Shown one piece after another: positions 23,592 through 33,150 of a stretch of DNA of 64,000 bases. Source of the DNA: Radiobacillus kanasensis (GTDB taxonomy: Bacteria; Bacillota; Bacilli; Bacillales; Amphibacillaceae); NCBI RefSeq assembly GCF_021049245.1, contig NZ_CP088020.1, positions 1,618,001 to 1,682,000 on the forward strand, in the 5' to 3' direction. The stretch's first letter is position 1; the number at the start of each line of letters is the position of its first letter. The translations under genes were made by a program, and so were the position numbers. Under the pieces are notes generated by a model. That model did no database searches and was not told where the DNA came from. It worked only from the letters and a program-made list of their open reading frames with translations.

Positions 23592-24032
23592 TTACCATTT
23601 ATAAGCACCTGCGCATGTATTCGCTTTTGGTTCATAATAGCAATGTTGTTTATATTGTCCTGCAAAAGGTTGATCGTACCATGTAGGTGGACATGCAGCA
23701 TACGGATTAAAGTACCAGAGAGCATAAATAGAAGGCTGTTGTCTCCAATAGTCTAGGGTTTGTTTCGCTAGCTTTTTTTCTACCTCTCTTGCTCTTTGAT
23801 AAAAAACATTTCCTTTTTGAACCGCTTCAAAAGAGTAATTACCCCCTTGTACTTGGTAAATTACATCCCGTATTGACCTTAAATCCAGGAAATCTCCACA
23901 ATTAGCCTTTAGACGGTTTACAATCACATTACCAACCATAAGCATCCCTAGTCGCCCTTCACCCTCGGCTTCCGCCCTCATCATCCTTGCCATTAAAGCA
24001 ACGTCACTGTCTGTATATTTTACTCTTGGCAC
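23592..24032 (-). CDS. cwlJ: CwlJ-type spore cortex-lytic enzyme (cell wall hydrolase)
   Basis: Spore-coat-located hydrolase that degrades cortex peptidoglycan during germination (Hydrolase_2/SleB-CwlJ catalytic domain). The 146-residue protein has no signal peptide, as expected for CwlJ rather than SleB. The likely catalytic Glu21 is in M-R-A-E-A-E-G-E-G, followed by V-G-N-V-I-V-N-R-L and the C-terminal L-W-Y-F-N-P-Y-A-A-C-P-P-x-W-Y block. The GTG at 24032 is preceded by GAGGTGAT; the longer frame to 24071 lacks such a site. It lies 29 bases behind a small unknown gene. It is not a neighbour of pyrE in B. subtilis, so this is a local insertion or rearrangement. Confidence 0.93.
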   Translation of the reverse strand: MPRVKYTDSDVALMARMMRAEAEGEGRLGMLMVGNVIVNRLKANCGDFLDLRSIRDVIYQVQGGNYSFEAVQKGNVFYQRAREVEKKLAKQTLDYWRQQPSIYALWYFNPYAACPPTWYDQPFAGQYKQHCYYEPKANTCAGAYKW

Positions 24033-24061
24033 TTTTATCACCTCTACAAGAATTGTATGAT

Positions 24062-24280
24062 TTAAGCACACAAAAATGTAGGTTTTGTGAAATTTTTATC
24101 TGATTGGATCAATAATTTATCAAAAACGGTTTTGTAGACTGTTTTAGTTCCTGACTGTATAGTTCCAAGTAGATGATTCTTCAGACACATAAATCCCCCA
24201 AAGTTAACAAGTTTTGTTCTTTCAACCTGTCTACCTAGGGGGAGCATATCAATATCATGCGTATTTCCCTGGTCTTTCAA
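24062..24280 (-). CDS. Small protein of unknown function upstream of cwlJ
   Basis: A 72-residue frame that I do not recognise. It starts at TTG with AAAGGAAG about 7 bases upstream on the minus strand, and stops 29 bases before cwlJ in the same direction, which suggests a two-gene unit. The product is basic (D-M-L-P-L-G-R-Q-V-E-R-T-K-L, then K-N-F-T-K-P), has two cysteines, no membrane segment and no signal peptide. A role in germination is only guessed from the neighbour. It could still be a chance frame. Confidence 0.45.
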   Translation of the reverse strand: MKDQGNTHDIDMLPLGRQVERTKLVNFGGFMCLKNHLLGTIQSGTKTVYKTVFDKLLIQSDKNFTKPTFLCA

Positions 24281-24363
24281 TTATTACTTCCTTTAAAAGT
24301 GATTCCCAATTTCGTGCATTTCTCAACATTTTCGAAACCACTGAAGGAATCGATCGCTTTTTC

Positions 24364-26091
24364 TTAATCTGGCTTATTTTGTTGGTTTTGACGCAATGCT
24401 TGCACGATGGATTCCTCTGGTGTCACGAAAAGCGTTTTCTGATTGTCGTAGGTCACAAAGCCCGGTTTCGCCCCATTTGGTTTCTTAACATGACGGATCC
24501 GTGTGTAATCAACGGGAACGGAAGAAGAGTTCTTCGATTTACTAAAGCTAGCTGCTAAATGAGCAGCTTCCGTTAACGTTTCCTCACTAGGATTGGAGTC
24601 TCGTATAACGACATGGGAACCAGGAATATCCTTCGTGTGTAACCAAATATCGTCTCGAGCTGCTACTCGATTCGTTAGATATTCGTTTTGCTTGTTGTTT
24701 TTCCCAACTAAAATTTGCGTACCATCTGATGCTAGGAATACTTCTGGATCCGGTTTAGCAGGCTTATTAGATTTCTTCTTATGATGACTTTTCGTTCTTA
24801 GATAGCCTTGCTCTCGCAACTCTTCACGAATTTCTTCAATATCCTGCTCACGTGCTCCTTCAATTTGTTGTAATAAATCTTCTAAATATTGATTTTCTTC
24901 TCTTGCTTTTTCTATTTCTTGCACAACCATTTGCTTCGATTTTTTTAGCTTTTGATACGTGCGAAAATAAGTTTGGGCGTTTTCGCTCGGTGTTTTGTTC
25001 GGATTTAATTCAATATCAATCTCTTTTTGCTCAGGATCGTAATAGTCCACAACGGTTGCTTTTTTATCACCTGCTTTAATAAGGTGCATATTCGCTGTTA
25101 ATAGTTCACCAATCCGCTGAAATTGATCCGCTTTTTCTGCTTTGTCTAATGTTTGGTGATGCTTTTTTATTTTGCGGTTGTTCTTATCCAATTCATTCTT
25201 TAAAAAGCGGTAAAGGTCACCAGCTTGTTGTTTCACACGATCACGTTCTGCTTTTCCAGAGTAATAGTGATCTAACATCTCACTAACAGACGCAAAGGTC
25301 TCTTTCTTATCCGAAAGATGAGGTAAATCTAGGACATGAAAATCTTCTTTTTTACCGTCATAAATCGTAGGTGAATAAGTACCATCTGTAATGGTTTCCT
25401 GTAGCTCTGCAAATGCTTTTTGATAAGCATCCTTGGCACTCAGGTAGGCTTTTTGTGTGAGTTCTTTGGCGATAAGGGGAGAAATCCCCATAAAATGTTG
25501 GACAATTTGTTGGTCTAGCTTTCCTGCATTAAAATCGAGTACTCGAACAAAAGCTTCAGGTTCTAAAGCAAAAGGGTTCTGCTTCCCTTGATCAGGTGGG
25601 AGGACATACATTTGTCCAGGCATAATCGTTCGAACTCGATTCACGGCTGGTGGAATATGCTTAATACTATCCAGTATGTGGCCTTTTTCCTTATCCACTA
25701 AGAGAATATTACTATGCTTGCCCATCACTTCTATAACGAGAATTTTGTTTGTTTCGTCTCCAATCTCATTTTTTCCCTTGAAATGAAATTCTACAATTCT
25801 TTCGTTTTCATATTGCGATACTTGCTCGACAAAATGCCCGAGGAGGTGCTTCCTCAGTAACATACAAAACATCGGAGGCTCTTTCGGGTTTTGATAGCTG
25901 TCCTTTGTTAAATGAAACCGAGCATAACTCGGATGAGCGGATAATAGTAAATGATGATTTTGACCTTGACTCCGAATAACAAAAATCAATTCAGTTTCGG
26001 TCGGTTGATATATTTTCATCACTCTTCCAGTTGCTAAAGTGTGATTTAATTCCTGTGAAATAGCGCGTGTTACAATTCCATCAAATGCCAT
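24364..26091 (-). CDS. rqcH: RqcH (NFACT family), ribosome-associated quality control alanine-tailing factor
   Basis: Binds obstructed 50S subunits with peptidyl-tRNA and recruits tRNA-Ala to add C-terminal alanine tails; older name YloA/FbpA-like. The 575-residue protein has an N-terminal NFACT-N domain, a middle HhH and coiled-coil part (about 280-420, K-K-H-H-Q-T-L-D-K-A-E-K-A), and the C-terminal NFACT-R domain (W-L-H-T-K-D-I-P-G-S-H-V-V-I). At positions 97-98 it reads Glu-Arg (Y-E-N-E-R-I-V-E-F), where I expect Asp-Arg. GAGGTGAA precedes the ATG. It is transcribed away from yicC and has its own promoter. Confidence 0.95.
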   Translation of the reverse strand: MAFDGIVTRAISQELNHTLATGRVMKIYQPTETELIFVIRSQGQNHHLLLSAHPSYARFHLTKDSYQNPKEPPMFCMLLRKHLLGHFVEQVSQYENERIVEFHFKGKNEIGDETNKILVIEVMGKHSNILLVDKEKGHILDSIKHIPPAVNRVRTIMPGQMYVLPPDQGKQNPFALEPEAFVRVLDFNAGKLDQQIVQHFMGISPLIAKELTQKAYLSAKDAYQKAFAELQETITDGTYSPTIYDGKKEDFHVLDLPHLSDKKETFASVSEMLDHYYSGKAERDRVKQQAGDLYRFLKNELDKNNRKIKKHHQTLDKAEKADQFQRIGELLTANMHLIKAGDKKATVVDYYDPEQKEIDIELNPNKTPSENAQTYFRTYQKLKKSKQMVVQEIEKAREENQYLEDLLQQIEGAREQDIEEIREELREQGYLRTKSHHKKKSNKPAKPDPEVFLASDGTQILVGKNNKQNEYLTNRVAARDDIWLHTKDIPGSHVVIRDSNPSEETLTEAAHLAASFSKSKNSSSVPVDYTRIRHVKKPNGAKPGFVTYDNQKTLFVTPEESIVQALRQNQQNKPD

Positions 26092-26112
26092 GTCAGTTCA
26101 CCTCGTCCCGTC

Positions 26113-26141
26113 ATTATAGCATGTTTTCGGTCGAGATGAAT
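26113..26141 (-). promoter_or_regulatory. Candidate sigma-A promoter of rqcH
   Basis: On the minus strand TGCTATAAT is an extended -10 (TATAAT at 26118-26113). The -35 region about 17 bases upstream (ATTCAT-like) is weak, which the extended -10 may offset. It lies 22 bases from the rqcH start. Confidence 0.5.
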
Positions 26142-26301
26142 ACATCTAGAGACCGACTTATATACGAGATGAAAATCCATTCGTGCCTAACTATTATGAT
26201 AGGAATTAGCCCAGTTATTTGTTATGATGGTAAAGAGAGTGTCCCTTACTAGATTTTTCTAGCAAAGGGCATGAGGAGTATGAGTAATGGGTGTGGTATA
26301 G

Positions 26302-27180
26302 ATGGTACAAAGTATGACGGGATATGGTCGTGATGAGCAATGGATCAACGATACAAAGGTGTCGGTGGAGATTCGCAGTGTGAATCACCGCTTTTTAGAC
26401 ATATCTAATAAAATGCCAAAGTCATTTTTAGTCATGGAAGATAAAATAAAAAAAACGATTCAGTCCTTTTTCCATCGCGGAAGAGTGGACCTGTTTATTA
26501 CAATAGAAGGAACAGGGTTCATTAGACGTGATTTAAACGTAGACTGGGAATTGTTAGATCAATACATACAAAAATCTAATGAAATGAAAAAGAAATATGA
26601 GCTTCATGGAGATATTTCATTAGATCGTTTAACCTCCTTGGAGGGTGCATTTGAAATTGTCGAACTAGAGCAAGGGCAAGATGTCCTTTTCGATGCCGTT
26701 TTACTAGCGGTCTCCAACGCTTGTAAGCAAGTGAAGAATATGAGAGAGATAGAAGGGCAAGAATTGAAAGAAGACATGAAGGAGCGTGTGATCACGATTC
26801 AAGATACGGTTCAAAAGCTAACGGACCGGAGACATGTCGTAATAGAGGAACATCGCTCTCGTATTCAGAAACGATTAGAGGAATATATTACAGATGACAT
26901 AGCGGATGACTCTCGAATTGTACAAGAGGTCGCATTGCTTGCTGAAAAGGGAGACATTACGGAAGAGTTGACGAGACTTGCTAGCCATTGCTCTCAATTC
27001 TTCGATACGCTAGAACAAAAAGATACTATCGGACGGAAATTGGACTTTATTTTACAGGAAATGCACAGGGAGACGAATACGATTGGCTCCAAATCGACGG
27101 ATGTTCAGATTAGTCAATGGGTAGTACTATTAAAGAGTGAAATAGAAAAGATAAAAGAGCAAGTACAAAATGTGGAATAA
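26302..27180 (+). CDS. yloC: YicC family endoribonuclease
   Basis: YicC-type stress-related endoribonuclease (DUF1732 at the C-terminus). The 292-residue protein starts V-Q-S-M-T-G-Y-G-R, the family hallmark, followed by E-I-R-S-V-N-H-R-F-L-D-I. The C-terminal part reads D-F-I-L-Q-E-M-H-R-E-T-N-T-I-G-S-K, containing the conserved metal-site region. It sits divergently from rqcH across 210 bases. The P-type calcium ATPase gene found here in B. subtilis is absent. It starts the yicC-remA-gmk-rpoZ block. Confidence 0.94.
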   Translation: MVQSMTGYGRDEQWINDTKVSVEIRSVNHRFLDISNKMPKSFLVMEDKIKKTIQSFFHRGRVDLFITIEGTGFIRRDLNVDWELLDQYIQKSNEMKKKYELHGDISLDRLTSLEGAFEIVELEQGQDVLFDAVLLAVSNACKQVKNMREIEGQELKEDMKERVITIQDTVQKLTDRRHVVIEEHRSRIQKRLEEYITDDIADDSRIVQEVALLAEKGDITEELTRLASHCSQFFDTLEQKDTIGRKLDFILQEMHRETNTIGSKSTDVQISQWVVLLKSEIEKIKEQVQNVE

Positions 27181-27341
27181 TGATTGAGTTTTCATACTCG
27201 ATTTCCTTATACTAGAAGAGGATGTTCGTAAAGACAAGCGATTATAGCTTTTATCACGAACTAAAAGGGTGAATCTTTGAAACGAAAGAGATTTATCTAT
27301 AGAATAGATGTATTAGGCAATCGGGACAAGGGGGAGTAAAC

Positions 27342-27602
27342 ATGAGTTTACGCTTAATAAACATAGGATTTGGAAATGTAGTATCTGCTAATCGAATAAT
27401 TTCAATCGTTTCGCCCGAATCAGCTCCCATAAAGCGGATTATTACGGTGGCGCGAGATAATAATAAACTGGTAGATGCTACATATGGACGCCGTACAAGA
27501 GCGGTTATCATAACAGACAGTGATCATGTTGTATTATCAGCGGTACAACCAGAAACTGTCGGGCAACGTGTCATTAGCCATGATGAGATTTCTGACGAAT
27601 AG
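27342..27602 (+). CDS. remA: RemA, extracellular matrix gene regulator
   Basis: Small DNA-binding regulator (DUF370) that activates biofilm matrix and osmoprotection genes in B. subtilis. The 86-residue protein reads [18 protein letters not shown], nearly invariant in the family, with [11 protein letters not shown] in the second half. GGGGGAG is 6 bases before the ATG. It lies 16 bases upstream of gmk, as in other bacilli. Confidence 0.96.
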   Translation: MSLRLINIGFGNVVSANRIISIVSPESAPIKRIITVARDNNKLVDATYGRRTRAVIITDSDHVVLSAVQPETVGQRVISHDEISDE

Positions 27603-27606
27603 GTAG

Positions 27607-28439
<833 letters not shown>

Positions 28440-28451
28440 GGTTGAAGAAAG

Positions 28452-28490
28452 ATAGCTCTCACTTTCAAAGGAAGGTGGGGGCTTCTTCTA
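28452..28490 (+). terminator. Possible weak terminator after rpoZ
   Basis: AGCTCTCACTTTC can pair with GGAAGGTGGGGGCT using several G-T pairs, then TCTTCT. The poor T run makes termination uncertain. Confidence 0.4.
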
Positions 28491-28515
28491 TGAAAAGCCT
28501 ACAGACGTTTTCGAT

Positions 28516-28544
28516 TTATGATATCGACAAATTTATGGTATAAA
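28516..28544 (+). promoter_or_regulatory. Candidate promoter of coaBC
   Basis: Extended -10 TGGTATAAA (TATAAA at 28539-28544), with TTATGA 17 bases upstream as a poor -35. It lies 35 bases before the coaBC start. Confidence 0.35.
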
Positions 28545-28578
28545 TAGATTATTAATGGAGACGGAAAGGGGAAGCGAA

Positions 28579-29793
28579 ATGTTAAACGGTACGAACATTT
28601 TACTGGGAGTTTCAGGTGGAATCGCAGCTTATAAGGCATGTGCTTTAACGAGTAAGTTAACCCAACAAGGAGCGAGCGTAAAAGTAATTATGACGGAGAG
28701 TGCAACTCAGTTTGTTTCCCCGCTGACGTTTCAGGCGCTTTCTCGGAATCCAGTATATACAGACACGTTTGATGAAAAGAATCCGGCAAAGATTGCACAT
28801 ATTGATCTCGCAGATTGGGCCGATCTTGTAATGTTAGCACCAGCAACTGCTAACATTATTGGCAAACTAGCAAACGGGATATCTGATGATATGTTATCGA
28901 CCACTTTATTAGCGACTACAGCCCCTATTTACATAGCACCAGCCATGAATGTACATATGTATGGACACCCGGCTGTCATAGAAAATATGAAAAAATTAGA
29001 CGGATGGGGATATAAGTTTATCGAACCTGGAAGTGGATATTTGGCTTGTGGCTACGTTGGAAAAGGACGTCTGGAAGAACCTGAAACCATTGTGGATATT
29101 TTAAACAAGGATTTCCATCAAAACATAGACCAGACCTTTTTCACCGGCAAAAAGGTCTTAATATCTGGCGGTCCAACACGGGAAGCAGTTGACCCAGTTC
29201 GATTTTTCACCAATCATTCGTCTGGAAAGATGGGTTTTGCGTTGGCGGAGGAATTGGCGAATCTAGGGGCAGAAGTTACCCTTGTAACAGGTCCTGTAAA
29301 GCTTGAAACACCTAAAAACGTACAAAGAGTGGATGTCGAATCAGCCGAAGAGATGTATCAAGCCATCATGGAGCATTATCCAACTCAAGAGCTTGTAATA
29401 AAAGCTGCTGCCGTAGCGGATTACCGACCGAAATTGGTTTATGATCAGAAAATGAAAAAGTCCGATGGGACCCTAATGATCGAAATGGAAAGAACGAAAG
29501 ATATCCTGAAAGAATTAGGAGAACGCAAGAATGGTCAATTTTTAGTAGGGTTTGCAGCAGAGACAGAAAACGTATTAGAATACGGACAAAAAAAGCTGGA
29601 GAAAAAGAACCTGGATGCGATTGTAGTGAATGACATCACCGAGCAAGGGTCAGGATTTGGTGGCGATACGAATGCTGTTACGTATCTAAATAAGCGTGGT
29701 GAGCAGAAGAAGCTTCCGATGTCTTCCAAAAAGGAAGTATCTAAACAGCTTTTACAGTTAATAGAATCTGATATGAAGGATGGACGAGCGTGA
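28579..29793 (+). CDS. coaBC: Bifunctional phosphopantothenoylcysteine decarboxylase / phosphopantothenate-cysteine ligase
   Basis: Two consecutive steps of coenzyme A synthesis. The 404-residue protein has an N-terminal flavoprotein decarboxylase (G-V-S-G-G-I-A-A-Y-K; P-A-M-N-x-x-M; the Cys loop Y-L-A-C-G-Y-V-G-K-G-R) and a C-terminal CTP-dependent ligase from about residue 190 (I-S-G-G-P-T-R-E, F-A-A-E-T). The ATG at 28579 follows AAAGGGGA; the upstream ATG at 28555 precedes that site and is rejected. The end overlaps priA by four bases (GTGA). Confidence 0.97.
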   Translation: MLNGTNILLGVSGGIAAYKACALTSKLTQQGASVKVIMTESATQFVSPLTFQALSRNPVYTDTFDEKNPAKIAHIDLADWADLVMLAPATANIIGKLANGISDDMLSTTLLATTAPIYIAPAMNVHMYGHPAVIENMKKLDGWGYKFIEPGSGYLACGYVGKGRLEEPETIVDILNKDFHQNIDQTFFTGKKVLISGGPTREAVDPVRFFTNHSSGKMGFALAEELANLGAEVTLVTGPVKLETPKNVQRVDVESAEEMYQAIMEHYPTQELVIKAAAVADYRPKLVYDQKMKKSDGTLMIEMERTKDILKELGERKNGQFLVGFAAETENVLEYGQKKLEKKNLDAIVVNDITEQGSGFGGDTNAVTYLNKRGEQKKLPMSSKKEVSKQLLQLIESDMKDGRA

Positions 29794-32198
29794 CAATTGC
29801 AAGGGTAGTGGTGGATGTTCCATCAAGTCAAACCGACCGAATCTTTGATTATCGCATTCCAGAGCGTTTCGAAGCAGCTATTCAAGAGGGGATGAGAGTA
29901 ATCGTTCCGTTTGGTCCACGGAAAATTATGGGCTATGTGCTGGAGATTACCGATCATACAGAGCTTGAAAAAGTACGAGACATTGAGAGTGTCATGGATA
30001 TTACGCCTGTACTAACAAAGGAACTAATCCAGTTAGGTAAATGGATGTCCAATCATACACTTAGTTTTTATATTTCTTCCTTTCAAGTGATGCTACCACA
30101 GGTTTTAAAAGCAAAATACAAAAAAGAATTGCATCGCTTGACTGAGGAGGATTTACCAGAGGACTTGCAACAATTATTTGCAGGAAGGGACTATCTTGAT
30201 TTTGATGAAGTGGAGAAGAGCTCGATCCCATTAAGTCGTGTACAACGACTCATCCAAGAAGGTTTGCTAGAGGTTAATTATCAAGTAGACTCAAAAGAAA
30301 CGAAAAAATATGAAACGATAATTGCTAGAAAGGGATCATTGTTAGAATTAGAAGAGGCGATGGTCGATTTACCGAAACAAGCAACGAAACAATGGGACAT
30401 CCTTCGATACTTTTCAGAAAAAGAGGTAGAAGAAGTAAGTCAGAAAGCGTTGTTGTCTATACTGAAAACAACAAGAGCCAGTGTAAAACCTTTGCTAGAC
30501 AAAGGAATACTGCGAAAGTATAAGAAGGAGATTTACCGTAATCCGTATAAAGTGGATTATCCGAAGACAACAGCACTTCCACTCACGGAGCAACAGCAGG
30601 AAGCGAAAGATGCGATACAAGCCAATCTTGCAAAGCGAGAGCACGAGGTTTTCCTTTTACATGGTGTCACCGGAAGTGGGAAAACAGAGGTGTACTTGCA
30701 AGCCATTCAAGAAGTAGTCGATCGTGGACAAGAAGCTATTGTACTAGTTCCTGAAATTTCGCTCACTCCACAAATGGTAGAGCGATTTAAAGGTAGATTT
30801 GGGTCACATGTAGCGGTTCTACATAGTGCCTTATCTGCTGGGGAGAAATACGACGAATGGCGGAAGATTCAAAGAAAAGAAGTGAAAGTCGCTGTTGGCG
30901 CACGTTCTGCAATCTTTGCTCCGTTTGAAAACATTGGGATTATCATTATTGATGAAGAGCATGAATCTAGTTATAAGCAGGATGATCATCCACGTTACCA
31001 TGCACGTGACGTAGCGATTTATCGTGGACAACATCACCGTTGCCCTATCATTTTAGGAAGTGCTACACCGACTCTTGAATCCTTTGCTCGTGCTAAAAAA
31101 GGAGTCTATCAGCTACTTTCCTTACCAGATCGCATGAACAAGGCGGCCATGCCAGAGGTTCAAGTCATCGATATGCGAGAAGAATTGCATGCCGGGAACA
31201 GATCTATGTTTTCTAAGCCATTAATTTCGGCTATTGAGGACCGATTAGAAAAGAAACAGCAAATCGTTCTTTTCTTAAACCGAAGAGGGTATTCGACATT
31301 TGTAATGTGTAGAGACTGTGGTCATGTGATGGAATGCCCCCATTGCGATATTGCATTAACGTATCATAGAACCCAGAACAAGCTAAAATGTCATTATTGT
31401 TCGTACGAGGAAAATATGCCCTTACAATGTCCGGAATGTTCTAGTGATACGATTCGTTATTTTGGTACGGGTACCCAAAAAGTAGAAGAAGCGTTGACGA
31501 AGCTTCTACCTGAAGCTCGTGTAATTCGTATGGATGTCGATACTACGAGAAGAAAAGGAGCACATGAAGCGCTCCTTACCAAGTTTGCGAATCATGAGGC
31601 TGATATTTTACTAGGTACACAGATGATAGCGAAGGGATTAGATTTTGCAAATGTGACCTTAGTTGGGGTTCTTGCTGCTGATACGATGCTACATCTACCA
31701 GATTTCCGGGCTGCTGAGAAGACTTTTCAACTATTAACACAAGTAAGTGGGAGAGCTGGAAGACATACTTTACCAGGTGAGGTTATTGTACAAACATACA
31801 CTCCGGAGCATTACAGCATCCAATTAGCGAGCACGTATAAATTTGAGACGTTTTTCCAACAGGAGATGCAGGTAAGGAGGGCGTTTCATTATCCTCCATA
31901 CTTTTATTTAACACTTATCACGGTATCTCACCCGAATCAAGTGAAAGCCATGGATGTAACAAAGCAAATTGCCCAAGCTTTATCGCAAACCTTAACTCAG
32001 CAATCCACGATCTTAGGGCCAACTCCATCTCCAATTGCGAGAATCAAAAATAGATATCGCTATCAATGCGTGATAAAATACAAAAACGAACCTAATCAAA
32101 GGGAAAACTTGAAAAAAATCTTACAGAAATATGAAGCGGATATTCAAAAGAATGACTTATTAATTAGTGTAGATTTACAACCAAGCCAGCTCATGTAG
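29790..32198 (+). CDS. priA: Primosomal replication restart helicase PriA
   Basis: Recognises stalled or repaired forks and loads the replicative helicase. The 802-residue protein has an N-terminal 3'-DNA-binding domain, Walker A G-V-T-G-S-G-K-T at about 292-299, the D-E-E-H box at about 388, and a zinc-binding insert with paired cysteines (C-R-D-C, C-P-H-C, C-H-Y-C, C-P-E-C) near 510-550. Helicase motif VI is Q-V-S-G-R-A-G-R. GTG start overlapping the coaBC stop. Directly followed by fmt; def, which lies here in B. subtilis, is absent. Confidence 0.97.
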   Translation: MTIARVVVDVPSSQTDRIFDYRIPERFEAAIQEGMRVIVPFGPRKIMGYVLEITDHTELEKVRDIESVMDITPVLTKELIQLGKWMSNHTLSFYISSFQVMLPQVLKAKYKKELHRLTEEDLPEDLQQLFAGRDYLDFDEVEKSSIPLSRVQRLIQEGLLEVNYQVDSKETKKYETIIARKGSLLELEEAMVDLPKQATKQWDILRYFSEKEVEEVSQKALLSILKTTRASVKPLLDKGILRKYKKEIYRNPYKVDYPKTTALPLTEQQQEAKDAIQANLAKREHEVFLLHGVTGSGKTEVYLQAIQEVVDRGQEAIVLVPEISLTPQMVERFKGRFGSHVAVLHSALSAGEKYDEWRKIQRKEVKVAVGARSAIFAPFENIGIIIIDEEHESSYKQDDHPRYHARDVAIYRGQHHRCPIILGSATPTLESFARAKKGVYQLLSLPDRMNKAAMPEVQVIDMREELHAGNRSMFSKPLISAIEDRLEKKQQIVLFLNRRGYSTFVMCRDCGHVMECPHCDIALTYHRTQNKLKCHYCSYEENMPLQCPECSSDTIRYFGTGTQKVEEALTKLLPEARVIRMDVDTTRRKGAHEALLTKFANHEADILLGTQMIAKGLDFANVTLVGVLAADTMLHLPDFRAAEKTFQLLTQVSGRAGRHTLPGEVIVQTYTPEHYSIQLASTYKFETFFQQEMQVRRAFHYPPYFYLTLITVSHPNQVKAMDVTKQIAQALSQTLTQQSTILGPTPSPIARIKNRYRYQCVIKYKNEPNQRENLKKILQKYEADIQKNDLLISVDLQPSQLM

Positions 32199-32210
32199 AA
32201 AGGAGTTATT

Positions 32211-33149
32211 ATGAAACGTGTTGTATTTATGGGAACACCAGATTTTGCTGTTCCTGTCCTTCATCAATTAGCAAAAGAAGACGTAGAGGTCGTTTTAGTG
32301 GTCACACAACCGGACCGACCCAAAGGAAGAAAGAAAATATTAACTCCACCACCTGTCAAAGTGGCGGCGGAAGAATTAGGGATTCCTGTTTTTCAACCTG
32401 AGAAGATTAAAGAAGATTTTGAAAAAGTGTTGGAATACAAGCCAGACCTGATCGTAACGGCAGCATTTGGACAGATTTTACCAAAACCTTTACTAGAAGC
32501 ACCGGTGCTTGGATGTATTAATGTGCATGCCTCCTTGTTGCCTGAATTACGTGGTGGAGCACCGATTCACTATGCCATTTTACAAGGGAAAAGTGAAACC
32601 GGAATTACCATTATGTATATGGTTGAAAAGCTCGATGCTGGAGATATTATTACACAAGCGAGCCTCCCAATTGAACAGACTGATCATGTAGGTACGCTTC
32701 ATGATAAACTTTCTCAGCTCGGTGCACAGCTTCTTCATGATACACTGCCAGGATTATTTGAAGGGAAGTGGACGCCGGAGAAACAAGACGAAGAGAAGGC
32801 GACATTTGCTTCCAACATTAAACGAGAACAAGAAAAGCTTGACTGGAAAAAGCCGCATACGGAAGTGTATAACCATATTCGAGGACTACACCCTTGGCCG
32901 GTAGCGTTCACCTATTATCAAGGGAAAGGGATGAAAGTTTGGTGGGGAGAAGAAGTTGCTCATAGCTATGAAGAAAGCCCAGGGACGGTTGTCGAGGTGA
33001 AAGAGGATGGATTTGTCGTCGTTTGTGGTAACCAAAAAGGGATAAAAATTACGGAGCTCCAGCCTTCTGGCAAGAAGAGGATGAAAGCTTCGGATTTCTT
33101 AAGAGGAGTCGGAAATCAACTTCAAGTTGGAGATAGGTTAGGAGAATAA
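32211..33149 (+). CDS. fmt: Methionyl-tRNA formyltransferase
   Basis: Formylates initiator Met-tRNA with 10-formyl-tetrahydrofolate. The 312-residue protein has the N-terminal Rossmann-like formyltransferase with the catalytic stretch [17 protein letters not shown] at about 104-120 and the S-L-L-P-x-x-R-G signature. The C-terminal OB-fold domain binds tRNA. GAAAGGAG precedes the ATG. rsmB starts one base after the stop region. Confidence 0.97.
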   Translation: MKRVVFMGTPDFAVPVLHQLAKEDVEVVLVVTQPDRPKGRKKILTPPPVKVAAEELGIPVFQPEKIKEDFEKVLEYKPDLIVTAAFGQILPKPLLEAPVLGCINVHASLLPELRGGAPIHYAILQGKSETGITIMYMVEKLDAGDIITQASLPIEQTDHVGTLHDKLSQLGAQLLHDTLPGLFEGKWTPEKQDEEKATFASNIKREQEKLDWKKPHTEVYNHIRGLHPWPVAFTYYQGKGMKVWWGEEVAHSYEESPGTVVEVKEDGFVVVCGNQKGIKITELQPSGKKRMKASDFLRGVGNQLQVGDRLGE

Positions 33150-33150
33150 G

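Larger units (their letters stand above)
22888..23596 (-). repeat. Outer composite repeat, copy B (709 bp)
   Basis: Its ends are inverted repeats of 27 bp agreeing at 22 positions: 22888-22914 (core AAAAAAAGAAGCTGGGACAG) and, in reverse complement, 23570-23596 (core AAAAAAAGAGGTTGGGACAA). The left arm matches the right arm of copy A (GACGAACGATTACA, TTTTCAATGGTTGG); the right arm matches A's left arm (AATCCGAACTG hairpin, TTTAGAGGCTTTG, GTTGC). The right end overlaps the last bases of cwlJ, including its stop. The 463-bp element B sits between the arms, flipped relative to copy A. Confidence 0.8.
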
